The notes under the pieces: generated by a model
Seen by the model: only the letters and a program-made list of their open reading frames with translations
Databases searched by the model: none
Told to the model about the DNA's origin: nothing
Program-made: the position numbers and the translations under genes
In this document: positions 9,151-17,623 of the stretch, piece after piece
Layout: each line of letters opens with the position of its first letter
Numbering within the stretch: the stretch's first letter is position 1
From: an uncultured Alphaproteobacteria bacterium
GTDB lineage: Bacteria > Pseudomonadota > Alphaproteobacteria > UBA2966
Length of the DNA stretch: 64,000 bases
Direction: 5' to 3'
Assembly (NCBI GenBank): GCA_958295725.1
Contig: OY282368.1
Span: 620,001 to 684,000 of the forward strand

Positions 9151-9888
9151 TCAAACCATCACCATGCCGCCGTTGACGTGCAACGTATGACCGGTGACGT
9201 AGGAGGCCTCCTCGCTGGCCAGAAACACGGCCGCGGACGCGACGTCGGACGGGACGCCGAAACGTCCGGCCGGTATGCCGGCAGCCAGCCGGTCCCGCCG
9301 GTCGCCGCCCAGGGACTCCGTCATCGCGGTCTCGATGAACCCCGGAGCGATGCAGTTGACGGTGATGGACCTCGAGGCCACTTCCTGGGCCAGGGATTTG
9401 GTCAATCCGATGAGCCCGGCCTTCGATGCCACGTAGTTGGCCTGGCCGGCGTTCCCCGATACGCCGACGACGGACGCCACGTTGACGATGCGTCCCCAGC
9501 GGCGGCGCATCATGCCGCGCAGGGCGGCGCGGGAGATTCGGAACGCGGCGGTGAGATTGACGTCGATGACTCGTTGCCAGTCCTCGTCCTTCAGGCGCGC
9601 CGCGATATTGTCCCGCGCGATGCCGGCGTTGTTGACGACGACATCGACCGCGCCCATGAGTTCCTCCGCTGCTCCCACGAGGGTCTCGACGGCTGCCGGG
9701 TCGGAGAGGTCGCACGGTATCGCGTGGGCCTGGTCGCCGAGCTCTCGCGCCAGCCCATCCAGCGCCTCCCGGCGGGTTCCCGAAACGGAGACAATCGCTC
9801 CCCGCTCGCACAATGCGCGGGCGATCGCCCCTCCGATCCCGCCGGAGGCGCCGGTGACCAGCGCGCGCTTCTCACCGAGATCGAACAT
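9151..9888 (-). CDS. fabG: 3-oxoacyl-ACP reductase
   Basis: NADPH-dependent SDR that reduces 3-oxoacyl-ACP in the fatty-acid cycle. It has 245 residues. The cofactor loop is TGASGGIGGAI, followed by NNAGIARDN. The catalytic Ser is in NVASVVGVSGNAGQ and YxxxK in NYVASKAGLIGLTKS. The C-terminal end YVTGHTLHVNGGMVMV is diagnostic for FabG. The ATG at 9888 overlaps the fabD stop by one base (TGATG), which argues for translational coupling. An upstream open extension to 10356 is only a shadow over fabD. Confidence 0.97.
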   Translation of the reverse strand: MFDLGEKRALVTGASGGIGGAIARALCERGAIVSVSGTRREALDGLARELGDQAHAIPCDLSDPAAVETLVGAAEELMGAVDVVVNNAGIARDNIAARLKDEDWQRVIDVNLTAAFRISRAALRGMMRRRWGRIVNVASVVGVSGNAGQANYVASKAGLIGLTKSLAQEVASRSITVNCIAPGFIETAMTESLGGDRRDRLAAGIPAGRFGVPSDVASAAVFLASEEASYVTGHTLHVNGGMVMV

Positions 9889-10856
9889 CAGAAGGTCTTC
9901 AACACGTCCTCGACGTCCCGGGGGGAGCCGACGGCGATCCCGTTCAGGTCCCGGTCGATCCGCCGGACCAGTCCCGTCAACACCCTTCCCGCGCCGAGCT
10001 CGATCAACGTTTCGGTCCCTTGATCTCTCAGAAACTCGACGCTTTCCCGCCACCGCACCATTTTCGTGACTTGCTCGATCAACAGCCCGCGAAGGGTCTC
10101 GGGATCGCTCTCGCCTCGCGCGCTCACGTTGCTGACGACGGGCGTGAGCGGCGGGGCGATCGGGACCTCCGCCAACACCTCCGCCATCTCGTCGGCCGCC
10201 GGCCGCATCAGGGAGCAGTGAAAGGGCGCGCTGACGTCGAGCACGATCGCTCGCCGCGCGCCTCGCGCCTTCGCGAGCGTCACGGCCCGTTCGACGGCCG
10301 CCGCGTCCCCGCTGATGACCACTTGGCCGGGCGCGTTGTCGTTCGCTGCCGCGCACACCCCGTGGTCGGCGCCCAAGGCCTCGTCCCCGCTGCGCCGGGC
10401 CTCCTCGGCGACGGCTACGACGTCGTCGATCGGGAGTCCGAGCACCGCCGCCATGGCGCCGTCACCCACCGGCGCCGCCCGCTGCATCGCGGCCCCCCGC
10501 GCGCGCAGAACGCGAGCGGCCTCGTCGAGCGCGATGGCGCCGGCCGCCGTCAGGGCCGAGTATTCGCCGAGCGAGTGGCCCGCGACGAACCGGCAGATGT
10601 CCGGCAGGGCCACGCCCCCCTCGGTTTCGAGGACACGAACCGCCGCGATGCTCATCGCCATCAACGCCGGCTGGGCGTTTTCCGTCAGGGTGAGCTCGTC
10701 CTCCGGCCCCTCGAACACGAGACGGGAGAGATTCATGCCCAGGGCCTCGTCCACTTCCTCGAACACGTACCGGGCGGCGGAGAAAGCCTCCGCGAGTTCC
10801 CGGCCCATCCCGACTTCCTGAGATCCCTGTCCCGGAAAAACGAACGCGCGCGTCAT
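9888..10856 (-). CDS. fabD: Malonyl-CoA:ACP transacylase
   Basis: Transfers malonyl from CoA to ACP to supply fatty-acid elongation. The protein has 322 residues from ATG 10856 (MTRAFVFPGQGSQEVGMG). The catalytic serine is in the GxSxG-type motif AGHSLGEYSAL. The catalytic histidine lies in the APFHCSLM segment, and the arginine region precedes it. The open frame extends upstream to 11081, but the family start motif FPGQGSQ and a GGGACTCC element just upstream support 10856. It is first in the fab series and divergent from rpsF, with 244 bp between them. Confidence 0.97.
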   Translation of the reverse strand: MTRAFVFPGQGSQEVGMGRELAEAFSAARYVFEEVDEALGMNLSRLVFEGPEDELTLTENAQPALMAMSIAAVRVLETEGGVALPDICRFVAGHSLGEYSALTAAGAIALDEAARVLRARGAAMQRAAPVGDGAMAAVLGLPIDDVVAVAEEARRSGDEALGADHGVCAAANDNAPGQVVISGDAAAVERAVTLAKARGARRAIVLDVSAPFHCSLMRPAADEMAEVLAEVPIAPPLTPVVSNVSARGESDPETLRGLLIEQVTKMVRWRESVEFLRDQGTETLIELGAGRVLTGLVRRIDRDLNGIAVGSPRDVEDVLKTF

Positions 10857-10973
10857 GGAGTCCCGTCCAGCGTTGTCTCGACACGGTATTGTCGCGAACG
10901 GCGCGAGGCAGCGCAATCCGCAACGCCGCCAGACGCCATGTCCAGCGGGAGGCGCCGTGAACGGCCCGCCCGC

Positions 10974-11001
10974 TTGCGCCCGGTGATGCAATCGGTATAG
11001 T
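10974..11001 (+). promoter_or_regulatory. Predicted sigma70-type promoter of the rpsF operon
   Basis: TTGCGC at 10974-10979, a 16-bp spacer, and TATAGT at 10996-11001. It lies about 100 bp upstream of the rpsF start in the divergent fabD/rpsF spacer. The match is good for both hexamers. No operator was identified. Confidence 0.55.
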
Positions 11002-11100
11002 CCCTCCCTTCGACGCCGCTCCTTGCCGGACGTTCCTTGCCGGAGTGTCCGGCTATGTCCGACATCTCGCCGGACTGACACAGCCAGAGGGAGTACCGGT

Positions 11101-11649
11101 ATGCCACTCTACGAGAACGTGTTTCTCGTGCGTCCGGACGTTTCCACGAACCAGGTGGAATCGTTGACGAAGGAATTCAGCGCCATCGTCGAGGAAGGCG
11201 GCGGTTCCGTTCCCAAGGTCGAGCACTGGGGACTCAGGACCCTCACCTACCGATTGAAGAAGAATCGCAAGGCCCATTACGTCCTGATGAATCTCGACGC
11301 GCCGACCGGTGCGGTCCACGAGATGGAGCGCAATATGCGCATTCACGAGGACGTCCTGCGCCACCTGACGATCAGGGTCGAGGAGCTGGAGGAAGGGCCG
11401 TCGATCGTCGTGCGGTCGAAGGGAAGCCGCGACGACCGGCGACGGGGAGACCGCGGCGGACGCCGATCGAGAAGCGAGGCGCCGCCGGCAAGGGAGACAC
11501 CCTCGGCCGGCGGGAAACCGACGACCGCTCAGACGCCTTCGGGAAGCGAGACGCCGACGACCGCCCAAACGCCTTCCGGAGGCGAGACACCTTCGGAAGG
11601 CCCACGGCCGGCGGCCCGGGAAGCGACCGATTCGGGAGATAAGGAATGA
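11101..11649 (+). CDS. rpsF: 30S ribosomal protein S6 with repetitive C-terminal tail
   Basis: Small-subunit protein that pairs with S18 on 16S rRNA. The first ~100 residues are the S6 fold ([20 protein letters not shown], then [19 protein letters not shown]). The total is 182 residues, longer than the 95-135 usual in bacteria. The excess is a low-complexity tail: a basic [15 protein letters not shown] stretch, then Thr/Pro/Ser/Glu-rich repeats. The tail contains two 36-bp tandem units at 11518-11589. The start ATG 11101 follows AGAGGGAG. The stop overlaps the rpsR start (ATGA). Only the S6 domain is expected to contact the ribosome; the tail is probably disordered. Confidence 0.96.
   Translation: MPLYENVFLVRPDVSTNQVESLTKEFSAIVEEGGGSVPKVEHWGLRTLTYRLKKNRKAHYVLMNLDAPTGAVHEMERNMRIHEDVLRHLTIRVEELEEGPSIVVRSKGSRDDRRRGDRGGRRSRSEAPPARETPSAGGKPTTAQTPSGSETPTTAQTPSGGETPSEGPRPAAREATDSGDKE
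11518..11589 (+). repeat. Two tandem 36-bp units inside rpsF
   Basis: Unit 1 (11518-11553) and unit 2 (11554-11589) start with CCGACGACCGC and differ at a few positions. They encode [12 protein letters not shown] and [12 protein letters not shown] in frame, so the duplication lengthens the S6 tail by 12 residues without shifting the frame. Confidence 0.85.
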
Positions 11650-11903
11650 ACGCGGCCCGACCGACATCATCTTCTCCGGTGCGGCGCACGTTCTTTCGGC
11701 GCCGGAAGTCCTGTCCGTTCTCCGCGCCCGGAGCGCCGAAGATCGACTACAAGGACGTGAAACTTCTGCAACGGTTCGTCTCGGAGCGCGGGAAGATCGT
11801 GCCCAGCCGAATCACCGCGGTTTCCAACAAGAAGCAGCGCGAACTGGCCCGGGCAATAAAGCGCGCCAGGTTTCTGGCGTTGCTTCCGTACATGCTCCAC
11901 TAG
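11646..11903 (+). CDS. rpsR: 30S ribosomal protein S18
   Basis: Binds 16S rRNA with S6 in the 30S platform. It has 85 residues, normal length. The core motif is [20 protein letters not shown], followed by [20 protein letters not shown] and the ending LALLPYMLH. The N-terminal part carries the basic [11 protein letters not shown]. The start ATG 11646 overlaps the rpsF stop by four bases, implying coupled translation so that the partners are made in equal amounts. Confidence 0.97.
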   Translation: MNAARPTSSSPVRRTFFRRRKSCPFSAPGAPKIDYKDVKLLQRFVSERGKIVPSRITAVSNKKQRELARAIKRARFLALLPYMLH

Positions 11904-11934
11904 GTCCGGCGGGGCGGGCGAGACCCGCGACACG

Positions 11935-12876
11935 ATGTCGAGAACGACATTCCTTGCGGCCGGCGCGGGACTCGTCAGCGCCTTTCTTTACCTTTCCATC
12001 CTGGCCGGGTCGCCGGGAGCGCTCATCCTCGCCTATCTGTCGTCGCTTCCCCTGTTCGCGGCGGGGCTGAGCCTGGGCGCCGCACCGCTGTTGATCGCCG
12101 CCGTGACGGGGACGGTCGTGACCGGGGTCGGAGACGAGATCCTCAGCGCCGCGATGTACGCCGGTCTCACGGCGGGACCCGTCGTCTGGATCGTTCATCT
12201 CGCCCTGTTGTCCCGGCGGGGATCCGGAACGGTCGAGTGGTATCCGGCCGGACGGTTGATCATCTGGCTGTCCGCGTTGGCCAGCGGCTACTTCCTGGCT
12301 GCCGTCGTAGCGTTCGCCGGACTGGAGCGCGGACTGCGGGGGCATGTCGAGCGGTTTCTCGCGACCATCCTGGAAAAATTCTCGGGCCGGCCCTGGGAAG
12401 AGCTGGAAGGTGCGCGCGTGCTCGTGGAGGTCTGGGAACCGTTGTTCCCGGCGCTCGTGGGCGTTTCGTGGATCGTCATGCTATCCCTGAACGGGGTGCT
12501 GGCCCAGGGCCTTCTGGTCCGTTTCGGTCGGAATCTGCGCCCATCCCCGAGAGTCGCCGTCCTGCAGCTGCCCCGCGTTCTCGTTCTCGCGTTCGGAGCC
12601 GCGCTGTTGGCCTCCCTGGCACCGAGCCCGATCGGTTACGCGGGCACCACGATATCGGCTTACATCATGGTCCCGTACCTGCTGCTGGGTCTGGGAGTGG
12701 TGCATGCCCTCGCCGGCAAGTTGCCCTCTCCCCACATCGTGCTGGTGGTTTTCTATGTGGTGCTCGTTCTGTTCGGGCTCTTCGGCTTGGCGTTGATTTC
12801 GGGTATCGGGCTTATCGAGCAATGGTTCAATCTCCGCCGCCGTTGCGGCGTGGTTTACAAAGGCGAGGAAGAGTAA
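11935..12876 (+). CDS. DUF2232 family multi-pass membrane protein
   Basis: A 313-residue very hydrophobic protein with about eight predicted membrane segments, beginning [20 protein letters not shown]. The DUF2232 (YybS-like) family is often encoded between rpsR and rplI in alphaproteobacteria, and that position is kept here: 31 bp after rpsR, with its stop overlapping the rplI start by one base. Function is unknown in the family. No catalytic motif is visible. The short cytoplasmic tail [13 protein letters not shown] is charged. Confidence 0.85.
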   Translation: MSRTTFLAAGAGLVSAFLYLSILAGSPGALILAYLSSLPLFAAGLSLGAAPLLIAAVTGTVVTGVGDEILSAAMYAGLTAGPVVWIVHLALLSRRGSGTVEWYPAGRLIIWLSALASGYFLAAVVAFAGLERGLRGHVERFLATILEKFSGRPWEELEGARVLVEVWEPLFPALVGVSWIVMLSLNGVLAQGLLVRFGRNLRPSPRVAVLQLPRVLVLAFGAALLASLAPSPIGYAGTTISAYIMVPYLLLGLGVVHALAGKLPSPHIVLVVFYVVLVLFGLFGLALISGIGLIEQWFNLRRRCGVVYKGEEE

Positions 12877-13550
12877 TGGACGTCATTCTCATGGAACGCG
12901 TGGAACATCTCGGCCAGATGGGCGACGTCGTCACCGTCAAGGACGGCTACGCGCGCAATTACCTGCTGCCCCAGCGCAAGGCGCTTCGGGCGACGGAGGG
13001 GAACCGCGAGAGATTCGATCAGCAGCGGACCGAACTGGAAGCGCGCAACCTCGAGCGCCGAGCGGAAGCCGAATCGGTGGGAACACGCATGGACGGCCTG
13101 CGCATCGTCCTGATCCGGCAATCCAGCGATACGGGACAGTTGTACGGCTCGGCGAACGCCCGCGACATCGCGAACGGCGTGACCGAGGCCGGATTCAACA
13201 TCGACCGCAAGCAGGTTCTGCTGGACCGCGGCATCAAGACCCTGGGGGTTCACCCGGTGCGCGTGGCCCTGCATCCCGAGGTCACCGTGTCCGTCAACGT
13301 CAACGTCGCCCGTTCCGAGGCGGAAGCCGAACAGCAGGAAGCCGCGCTTCGCCCGGGAACGTCCGCCGCCCCGACGGAGGACGAGGTGCCGGCCGTCGAC
13401 GCAGCGTCCGAGGAGGGCGATGTTGCCGCGGCGGGAGGATTCTTCGAGGACGCCGCCCTCGCCGACGAACCCGGGCGAGAGGAGCCCTCCACGGACGAGT
13501 CCAGGCCGCCGGACGGTGCCGACGGTGAATCGGAAACCGAGGAATCGTAG
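12876..13550 (+). CDS. rplI: 50S ribosomal protein L9 with long acidic tail
   Basis: Binds domain V of 23S rRNA through its N-terminal domain. The start [20 protein letters not shown] and the signature [16 protein letters not shown] are canonical. A long helix and the C-terminal domain follow ([14 protein letters not shown], then [17 protein letters not shown]). The total is 224 residues against ~150 in E. coli; the extra ~55 residues are a Glu/Asp/Pro/Ser-rich, probably disordered tail. ATG 12876 overlaps the stop of the DUF2232 gene, with GGCGAGGAAGAG upstream as ribosome-binding sequence. Confidence 0.96.
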   Translation: MDVILMERVEHLGQMGDVVTVKDGYARNYLLPQRKALRATEGNRERFDQQRTELEARNLERRAEAESVGTRMDGLRIVLIRQSSDTGQLYGSANARDIANGVTEAGFNIDRKQVLLDRGIKTLGVHPVRVALHPEVTVSVNVNVARSEAEAEQQEAALRPGTSAAPTEDEVPAVDAASEEGDVAAAGGFFEDAALADEPGREEPSTDESRPPDGADGESETEES

Positions 13551-13610
13551 CGTCGCGTCCCGGAGACGATCGACGACGAACGGACCGGCGGCCGCCGTTT
13601 CGTTCAACCA

Positions 13611-14228
13611 ATGGAGAGACCGATAAACAAAATCAAGGCCAAAATGATGTATGAAAGCGCCTCATCGAAGGTGAGAGATCCTTGGAAACCGCTTGAGTTT
13701 GTCACCGTGGATTCGACGACCTTTCTCGGCCAATACTGTCATGTCGTTTTTGTAAGCGGTTTCAGCTATTCCACAGTGCGGAAACATTTCCCCGCTATCA
13801 CCAAGGAGTTCAAGGACTTCGACATCGACGCACTTGCCGAATTGAAAAGTATTGACATGGACGTCTTCCCGATTAAAAACCATTGGAAAATAACGGGGTT
13901 CTTGAAGGGCGCAAAGGCGATCGCCAGAGAGGGATTCTATGATTTCAAGAAACGACTCAAGGATGGTGGCAAAGACGTGCTCGAGGACTTGCCGGGGATC
14001 GGCCCAAAAACAAAAAAACACTTGGCCATGATAATTGGCTTGGAGGACACCGCGAAGGACGACGTTTGGCTCGTGCGGTGTGCTGACGCGTGCTCAACAA
14101 ACGTCGAGACGCTGGTATCTTACCTGAGCAAGGAGTACGGCAAGAGTAAGCAACATATGGATGCCATTTTGTGGCAATACTGTCAACGGTTCCAAGAAAT
14201 ACCTCCGACGAGCGGGATCGGCGAGTAG
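13611..14228 (+). CDS. HhH-GPD-like DNA glycosylase/lyase candidate, A+T-rich
   Basis: A 205-residue protein not firmly assigned. The helix-hairpin-helix signature DLPGIGPKTKKHLAM is at residues 126-140. Lys133 occupies the place of the Schiff-base lysine of bifunctional endonuclease III-type glycosylases (compare LPGVGRKTA). An Asp pair at 150-151 in KDDVWLVR sits where the catalytic Asp of the GPD loop is expected. No Fe-S cysteine loop is present. The N-terminal half shows no motif I know. By eye the gene is much richer in A+T than rplI and cfa on either side, suggesting horizontal acquisition. The start could also be ATG 13644, which has AAGG upstream. A base-excision or phage-related DNA function is inferred. 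Confidence 0.6.
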   Translation: MERPINKIKAKMMYESASSKVRDPWKPLEFVTVDSTTFLGQYCHVVFVSGFSYSTVRKHFPAITKEFKDFDIDALAELKSIDMDVFPIKNHWKITGFLKGAKAIAREGFYDFKKRLKDGGKDVLEDLPGIGPKTKKHLAMIIGLEDTAKDDVWLVRCADACSTNVETLVSYLSKEYGKSKQHMDAILWQYCQRFQEIPPTSGIGE

Positions 14229-14597
14229 CGGTAAGCGCCCGAGAGTCTGTCCGGAAAAGAATTGAGTGTAATCAATCTCTTGTGGTTTTTTCTCTGTAGG
14301 TGGAACAGGAAGTCGCCGCCGGAGATTGTTTGTTCCGTGCGCGGTGTGACGCGATAACCTACTGAAGCCGCATGTCCGGGGCGGACACGCTTACCTAACC
14401 CGGCCGGAGAGGGGACCGGAATCTCCGTGCGAGGCGGCACGTCGCCCCCTTCACGGGGACGTCGACCGCCGAAGACGATTTTGCGAGCGGTGCCTCCCGC
14501 CGCTACAATCGCAATCTGGCATACGGGGGTCATGGCGCGCCTTCGCGCGGGAGGACCTCGGCGGTGATGGGCATGGGGTGAAGGCGCCGCGGCTGTC
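14229..14597. other. Intergenic region between HhH-GPD-like gene and cfa
   Basis: 369 bp without a supported gene. The first ~100 bp are A+T-rich like the upstream gene; the rest returns to high GC. Apart from the promoter at 14481-14509 I see no terminator with a U-tract and no repeat. Confidence 0.6.
14481..14509 (+). promoter_or_regulatory. Predicted sigma70-type promoter of cfa
   Basis: TTGCGA at 14481-14486, a 17-bp spacer, and TACAAT at 14504-14509, about 88 bp upstream of the cfa start. Spacing and -10 are good; the -35 matches four of six positions. Confidence 0.5.
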
Positions 14598-15833
14598 ATG
14601 CTGTTCGCGAGAATCCTGAACGATACGTTCCGTTGGGGCGACCTCGAAATCATCGACGCCCGCGGCAAACGTCATCGCTTCACGGGCGAGCCCGGCCTCA
14701 AGTCCACGATTCGCCTTCACGACACCCGGCTTCATCGTCGGCTCGTCACGGGCCCGGACCTCGCGTTCGGCGAGGCCTACATGGACGGGACGTTGACCGT
14801 CGAGGAAGGCGATATCGCCGACTTTCTGGGAATCGCGATCGCCAATGTGTACGCGCTGGACAGGCACTGGAGTCAGCGTCTGACCGGCTCCCTTGGCAGG
14901 GCGCTCAGGATCGTGACCCAGGCCAACACGAGGCACCGGGCACGGCGTAACGTCGCCCACCATTACGATCTCTCCGGCCAGCTCTACGATCTCTTTCTCG
15001 ACCGCGACCGCCAGTACTCCTGCGCGTATTTCCTCGATCCTCGGGATACGCTGGAGCAGGCCCAGGAGAACAAGAAGCGTCATATCGCGGGAAAGCTCCT
15101 GCTCGAGCCGGGAATGCGCGTTCTCGATATCGGATCGGGCTGGGGCGGCCTCGGGATTTCGCTCGCCCGGCAGGCCGACATCGACGTCACCGGCCTGACC
15201 CTGTCGGAAGAACAACACAGAGTCTCGAACGAACGCGCCAGGAAGGCGGGGCTCGCCGACCGCGTCCGCTTCCTGCTGAAGGACTACCGGGAAGTCTCCG
15301 GCAGGTTCGATCGGATCGTATCGGTGGGCATGTTCGAGCACGTGGGCGTCCCGCGCTATGGCGACTACTTCCGCAAGTGCCGGGAGCACCTCGCCCGCGA
15401 CGGGGTCGCCCTCCTCCATACCATCGGCCGGTCGTCGGGGCCGGGGGTGACGGCGGCGTGGATGCGCAAGTACATCTTCCCGGGGGGCTATTCCCCGGCG
15501 CTGTCGGAAGTCGTCCCGGTGATCGAGAAATCGGGTCTGAAGCTGACCGACATCGAGATACTGCGACTCCACTACGCTGAAACGCTCAAGGAATGGCGTC
15601 GGCGCTTCCTGGCTAACCGGAACGAGATATCGTCCCTCTACGACGAGCGGTTCCACCGCATGTGGGACTTCTATCTGGCGGGATCGGAGGCGGTGTTCCG
15701 ATACGGAGACCATGTCGTCTTCCAGATTCAAATGGCCCGGGAGCACGGGGCGGTGCCGCTGACCAGAAACTACCTCTACGAACGGGAACGAACCGGAAAC
15801 CAGGACCGTCGGGCCGCCGCCCCGGAACGGTAA
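14598..15833 (+). CDS. cfa: Cyclopropane-fatty-acyl-phospholipid synthase family protein
   Basis: Transfers a methylene group from S-adenosylmethionine to unsaturated acyl chains of membrane phospholipids. It has 411 residues. An N-terminal lipid-binding region precedes NVAHHYDLSGQLYDLFLD, a family hallmark. SAM motif I VLDIGSGWGG is at residues 175-184. Then come GLTLSEEQ, the motif FDRIVSVGMFEHVG and the C-terminal KYIFPGGYSPALSEV. The late motif YAETLKEWRRRF is conserved in the family. It is monocistronic between the A+T-rich gene and dnaB, and has its own predicted promoter. Confidence 0.94.
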   Translation: MLFARILNDTFRWGDLEIIDARGKRHRFTGEPGLKSTIRLHDTRLHRRLVTGPDLAFGEAYMDGTLTVEEGDIADFLGIAIANVYALDRHWSQRLTGSLGRALRIVTQANTRHRARRNVAHHYDLSGQLYDLFLDRDRQYSCAYFLDPRDTLEQAQENKKRHIAGKLLLEPGMRVLDIGSGWGGLGISLARQADIDVTGLTLSEEQHRVSNERARKAGLADRVRFLLKDYREVSGRFDRIVSVGMFEHVGVPRYGDYFRKCREHLARDGVALLHTIGRSSGPGVTAAWMRKYIFPGGYSPALSEVVPVIEKSGLKLTDIEILRLHYAETLKEWRRRFLANRNEISSLYDERFHRMWDFYLAGSEAVFRYGDHVVFQIQMAREHGAVPLTRNYLYERERTGNQDRRAAAPER

Positions 15834-16008
15834 TCCACACCCCTCCGGTCGGGCGTCCGCCCCGGAAAAGGACGCGGCGCCGCTGGTACGGGGCGATGCC
15901 CTCCATCGATCCCCGCGTCGCACAGCCCCGGAATAGATTTCGTGTCCGGGTTCCACAGAGCGCCCGCCTATCGCCGACCCGGCGGTTGCGGTACTACACG
16001 GCGGTCCC

Positions 16009-17562
16009 ATGGTTGATCAGGCCGTCTCCAGTCCTCACCTTTCCGCCGTCGAGACCGGACGCGAGGAAGGCAACGCCTACCGAGAACCTCCCCACAACGT
16101 CGAAGCCGAACAAGCGTTGCTCGGCGCCATCCTCGTCAACAACGAGGCGGCCCACCGCGTGCTCGGATTCCTGGACCCGCGGCATTTCTTCGAGCCCGTC
16201 CACGGGCGGATATACGATGCCTGCAGGAAGCTGGTCGAGCGCGGGCAGATCGCGACGCCGGTCACGTTGAGAAGCTATTTCGAGAATGACGACGCCTTGG
16301 CCGACGTCGGCGGCGCGCAGTATCTGGCCAGACTCGCCGGCTCCGCGATCGCGATCATCAATTCCCAGGACTACGGACGCACGATCTACGATCTCGCGAT
16401 TCGCCGGCAACTGATCGACATCGGCGGGGAAATCGTCAATCGAGCCTACGACCCGGATATCGACGATGCCGCGACGCGGCAGATCGAGGATGCCGAACAG
16501 CATCTGTTCCGCTTGGCGGAGAGCGGGGAACAGGACGGCGGCCCACAAGCGTTCCGGGTCTCCCTGCGGGACGCGGTGCTGGCGGCGGAGGCGGCGCATA
16601 GACGGGAGACGAGGCTGACCGGCGTCGCCACGTCTCTCAAGGACCTCGACGAGCTTCTCGGCGGTTTGCATCGATCGGACCTGATCGTCCTGGCCGCGCG
16701 GCCGGCGATGGGGAAGACGGCATTGGCCGCCAACATCGCGGTACACGCGGCGACGTCCTGGCGCGGCGGACGGGACGAGAACGGGGAATGGCGGACCGAG
16801 GACGGGGCGGCGGTGGGATTCTTCTCCCTGGAGATGTCCGCCGAGCAGCTCGCGGCGCGTATCCTTTCCGACCAGACGGAGATCCCCTCGTACAAAATGC
16901 GCCGGGGCCAGCTCAGCGACGACGAGTTCCAGAAGCTCGTCATCGCCAACCAGAAAATCGAGGAGATCCCCCTGTTCATCGACGACACGCCCGCGCTCGG
17001 CATTGCGGCGCTCAGGACGCGCGCGCGACGCCTCAAGCGGCAGCACGGCATCGGGCTCGTCGTCGTCGATTACCTTCAGCTCGTCTCGCCGTCCGGGCGC
17101 CAGCGCTACGACAGCCGCGTACAGGAGATCTCCGAGATCACGCGGGGACTGAAGGCGCTGGCGAAGGACCTCGACGTTCCCGTCCTCGCCCTTTCCCAGC
17201 TTTCGCGCGCCGTCGAGCAACGGGACGACAACCGGCCGCAGCTCGCGGACCTCAGGGAGTCCGGAACGATCGAGCAGGACGCGGACGTCGTCATGTTCAT
17301 CTACCGGGAGGAGTATTACTGGAGCCGCACGCACCCGAAGCCGAAACGCCGCCGGGACGAGATCGAGGGCGACTTCAACACGCGCATGGAGCAATGGAAC
17401 CACGACTACATGTCCGAAGGCCACGCCGGCGAGGCCGAGATCATCGTCGGCAAGCACCGCCACGGTCCGACGGATACGGTGACGGTGTACTTCAGCAACC
17501 AGTTCACGCGCTTCGGCAACCTGGAGGCGCCCGACCACCTCCTGTCCGACGTTCCGTTCTAG
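16009..17562 (+). CDS. dnaB: Replicative DNA helicase
   Basis: Hexameric 5'-3' helicase that unwinds DNA at the replication fork. It has 517 residues. The N-terminal primase-interacting domain begins PPHNVEAEQALLGAILVN, the classic start of DnaB. The RecA-like domain has Walker A ARPAMGKTALAAN, Walker B LVVVDYLQLV and the arginine/hexamer motif region LALSQLSRAVEQR. ESGTIEQDADVVMFIYR and the late IIVGKHRHGPTDTV are conserved. It lies 61 bp upstream of alr, an order common in alphaproteobacteria. Confidence 0.98.
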   Translation: MVDQAVSSPHLSAVETGREEGNAYREPPHNVEAEQALLGAILVNNEAAHRVLGFLDPRHFFEPVHGRIYDACRKLVERGQIATPVTLRSYFENDDALADVGGAQYLARLAGSAIAIINSQDYGRTIYDLAIRRQLIDIGGEIVNRAYDPDIDDAATRQIEDAEQHLFRLAESGEQDGGPQAFRVSLRDAVLAAEAAHRRETRLTGVATSLKDLDELLGGLHRSDLIVLAARPAMGKTALAANIAVHAATSWRGGRDENGEWRTEDGAAVGFFSLEMSAEQLAARILSDQTEIPSYKMRRGQLSDDEFQKLVIANQKIEEIPLFIDDTPALGIAALRTRARRLKRQHGIGLVVVDYLQLVSPSGRQRYDSRVQEISEITRGLKALAKDLDVPVLALSQLSRAVEQRDDNRPQLADLRESGTIEQDADVVMFIYREEYYWSRTHPKPKRRRDEIEGDFNTRMEQWNHDYMSEGHAGEAEIIVGKHRHGPTDTVTVYFSNQFTRFGNLEAPDHLLSDVPF

Positions 17563-17623
17563 GCGGCGCGTTGCCCCGGATGACGACCGCGCGACGCCCG
17601 CCCCCGGGACCCGGACGCCAAGC

